NCBI GenBank assembly: GCA_030602665.1
Contig: JAUVZE010000053.1
Span: 1 to 7,155, forward strand
DNA length: 7,155 nucleotides
Reading direction: 5' to 3'
DNA from: Dehalococcoidia bacterium
Lineage (GTDB): Bacteria; Chloroflexota; Dehalococcoidia; Dehalococcoidales; JAUVZE01
The position numbers and the translations under genes were made by a program. A model generated the notes under the pieces. The model was given only the letters and a program-made list of their open reading frames with translations. It was not told the DNA's origin and did not search any database. The stretch's first letter is position 1; every line of letters begins with the position of its first letter. Below are positions 5,883 through 7,155 of the stretch, piece by piece.

Positions 5883-6891
5883 TATGGCTATTTTCCGAAC
5901 CAAAACCCATTGGGCATTGCTTTTGGTTCTGCTAGTCATCCTGTTCACTGCTCCTCTGTATTGGGGAAATTACTGGCTAGGTGTGGCCAACCTAATCGGC
6001 ATCACCATGATTGCTGCCATCGGCCTAAACATCCTGCTTGGGTACTGCGGGCAACTATCTATTGGTCATGCCGGCTTCATTGCCGTAGGCGCCTATACTG
6101 CGGCGGTTCTAACCAACCGGCTGGAGCTTCCCTTCCTGGTAGGGCTAATCTCTGCTGGGTTTACCGCTGGCCTTATCGGACTTATCTTTGGAATCCCCTC
6201 AGTACGGGTCAAGGGCTTTTATCTGGCAATCACCACCATTGCCGCCCAGTTTATCATTATCTGGGTTATTAATCACTGGAGTAGCGTAACCGGCGGCTTT
6301 ACTGGTATAAGTGTACCACTAGCTTCAATTGGCGGTTTTGTTTTCAAGAGTGAGGCGAGTCAGTTTTATCTCATCATGAGCATCGCTGTAATCTGTACCT
6401 TCTTTGCCAAGAATCTGGCGAGAACCAGGGTAGGTAGAGCCTTCGTCGCTATCAGGGATAACGACCTAGCCGCCCAGGTGATGGGGATTAACCTCTTTCG
6501 CTATAAGCTGCTTGCCTTCTTTATTGGTTGCTTCCTCGCCGGGATAGCTGGCTCACTACTTGCCCACTGGATTGGCTTTATGAATGCTGAGCAGTTTAGC
6601 CTAACCGAGTCAATACTGTATATCGGGATGATAATTATCGGTGGGCTGGGTACCACCATAGGCCCTATCCTTGGGGTGGTCTTTATCCGCCTGCTCCAAC
6701 AGGTATTAACCGTGCAGGTTGTCCCCTTCTTGGAGAGCACTGTGGCGCTACCTGCCGGATTTGCCAGTGGTGTAACTCCAATGCTATTCGGTCTGGTAAT
6801 CGTCCTGTTTCTGGTACTTGAGCCGAGGGGACTTGCCCACCGCTGGGCGCTTTTTAAGTCTGCCTATCGCCTGTGGCCATTTTCATATTAG
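5839..6891 (+). CDS. livM: Branched-chain amino acid-type ABC transporter permease LivM
   Basis: A 350-aa inner-membrane permease, second membrane subunit of the HAAT transporter. The family signature NILLGYCGQLSIGHAGF (64-80) is intact and is followed by IAVGAYTAAVL. Hydrophobic segments are evident at about 25-40, 48-68, 100-119, 130-145, 177-190, 223-242, 257-283 and 313-328. The cytoplasmic EAA-type coupling loop is GRAFVAIRDNDLAAQVMGIN (199-218), and the protein ends with a short polar tail after LVLEPRG. The start is TTG with a well-placed AGAAAGGA; an ATG 15 codons later (5884) gives a 335-aa protein that still contains every membrane segment, so the exact N-terminus is uncertain. The 85-bp gap after livH is filled by a tandem duplication rather than a promoter, and the gene is likely on the same transcript. 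Confidence 0.95.
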   Translation: MDLPAGIRNFSYATDMAIFRTKTHWALLLVLLVILFTAPLYWGNYWLGVANLIGITMIAAIGLNILLGYCGQLSIGHAGFIAVGAYTAAVLTNRLELPFLVGLISAGFTAGLIGLIFGIPSVRVKGFYLAITTIAAQFIIIWVINHWSSVTGGFTGISVPLASIGGFVFKSEASQFYLIMSIAVICTFFAKNLARTRVGRAFVAIRDNDLAAQVMGINLFRYKLLAFFIGCFLAGIAGSLLAHWIGFMNAEQFSLTESILYIGMIIIGGLGTTIGPILGVVFIRLLQQVLTVQVVPFLESTVALPAGFASGVTPMLFGLVIVLFLVLEPRGLAHRWALFKSAYRLWPFSY

Positions 6892-6954
6892 CTAAAAGAA
6901 GGGGGTATACTAATGTAGTTCTTTAATATAATTATAGAGATGATTAAAGTCTTC

Positions 6955-6961
6955 AAGGAGG
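6955..6961 (+). promoter_or_regulatory. Strong ribosome binding site of the substrate-binding protein gene
   Basis: AAGGAGG, the strongest site in the window, is 6 nt before the ATG at 6968. The in-frame ATG at 6962 directly abuts it and cannot be the start. Strong translation fits a binding protein, which is usually made in excess over its permeases. Confidence 0.75.
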
Positions 6962-6967
6962 ATGTAC

Positions 6968-7155
6968 ATGAAAAGTAAAAGATTACTGATAGTAGCTGGG
7001 GTTCTCTGCTTGGCGTTGGTAGTGGCCATGCTGCCTTTTGTCAGTGCCTGTGGCCCCGCGGCTGGGGAAAAGGTGCTAAAGATAGGCATAACCACGCCGT
7101 CAACGGGGAAGGCCGCTGAGAAGGGTAGCCCCATGGGGCATGCCAACCTAGATGC
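6968..7155 (+). CDS. livK: Liv-type substrate-binding lipoprotein, 5' end only
   Basis: 62 codons are visible before the window ends; the family is usually about 370-430 aa. The protein starts MKSKRLLIVAGVLC with a basic n-region, a hydrophobic core to about residue 24, and a lipobox V25-S-A-C28, so it is predicted to be cleaved before Cys28 and lipid-anchored on the outer face of the cytoplasmic membrane. After a short linker, KVLKIGITTPSTGKAAEKG (35-53) is the first strand and ligand-binding loop of type I periplasmic-binding proteins (Peripla_BP_6/ANF type), where IG...P.TG..A..G is typical. It follows livM by 76 bp. A membrane-anchored rather than free binding protein fits an organism without a conventional outer membrane, but lipobox forms also occur in diderms. 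Ligand is unknown. Confidence 0.88.
   Translation, partial: MKSKRLLIVAGVLCLALVVAMLPFVSACGPAAGEKVLKIGITTPSTGKAAEKGSPMGHANLD

Noticed and set aside
6906..6932. Two -10-like hexamers (TATACT 6906-6911, TATAAT 6927-6932) before the substrate-binding protein gene.
   Set aside because: The stretch is AT-rich and no -35 match lies 16-18 bp upstream of either, so a separate promoter is not supported.
6910..7146. A 78-codon open frame on the - strand over the 5' end of the binding-protein gene.
   Set aside because: The + strand frame has a strong ribosome binding site, a lipoprotein signal peptide and a family motif; the - strand frame has none.

Overview
The window reads as a stretch of a mid-GC anaerobe's chromosome with every supported gene on the + strand. 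Three observations fit a Dehalococcoidia-like Chloroflexota or another anaerobe such as a sulfate-reducer relative: a ferredoxin-dependent 2-oxoacid oxidoreductase subunit, a lipoprotein-anchored Liv-type transporter next to an acyl-CoA synthetase, and a C/T-rich multi-hairpin intergenic repeat. No rRNA or marker gene is present, so the taxonomic guess is weak.

Left block (1-2466). The 3' end of a gene resembling the beta/gamma subunit of indolepyruvate ferredoxin oxidoreductase overlaps a PLP-dependent aminotransferase by 14 bp. Then follow a PaaI-type hotdog thioesterase and a small protein that looks like a PD-(D/E)XK nuclease-fold protein. Gaps between these genes are under 40 bp, so they look co-transcribed. 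The first three suggest amino acid catabolism: transamination to a 2-oxoacid, ferredoxin-linked oxidative decarboxylation to an acyl-CoA, and optional thioester hydrolysis.

Middle (2467-2950). This 484-bp non-coding stretch holds a 125-bp repeat made of three GC-rich hairpins, a possible sigma-70-type promoter, an exact TATAAT hexamer and a convincing intrinsic terminator. The stretch between promoter and terminator could encode a small RNA of about 190 nt, but this is unproven.

Right block (2951-7155). A 641-aa AMP-forming acyl-CoA synthetase overlaps livH by 8 bp. livM (TTG start) and the 5' end of a substrate-binding lipoprotein gene follow. This is the known arrangement in which an acyl-CoA ligase is embedded in a branched-chain-amino-acid-type (HAAT family) ABC transporter operon. 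It suggests import of an amino acid or carboxylic acid followed by CoA activation. The ATPase genes (livG/livF) are not in the window and are expected downstream.

The most unusual structural signal is an imperfect tandem duplication of about 84 bp across the livH-livM junction. It duplicated the livH C-terminal codons and appears to have supplied the first 15 codons of livM. I did not find a clearly new defence or mobile system.
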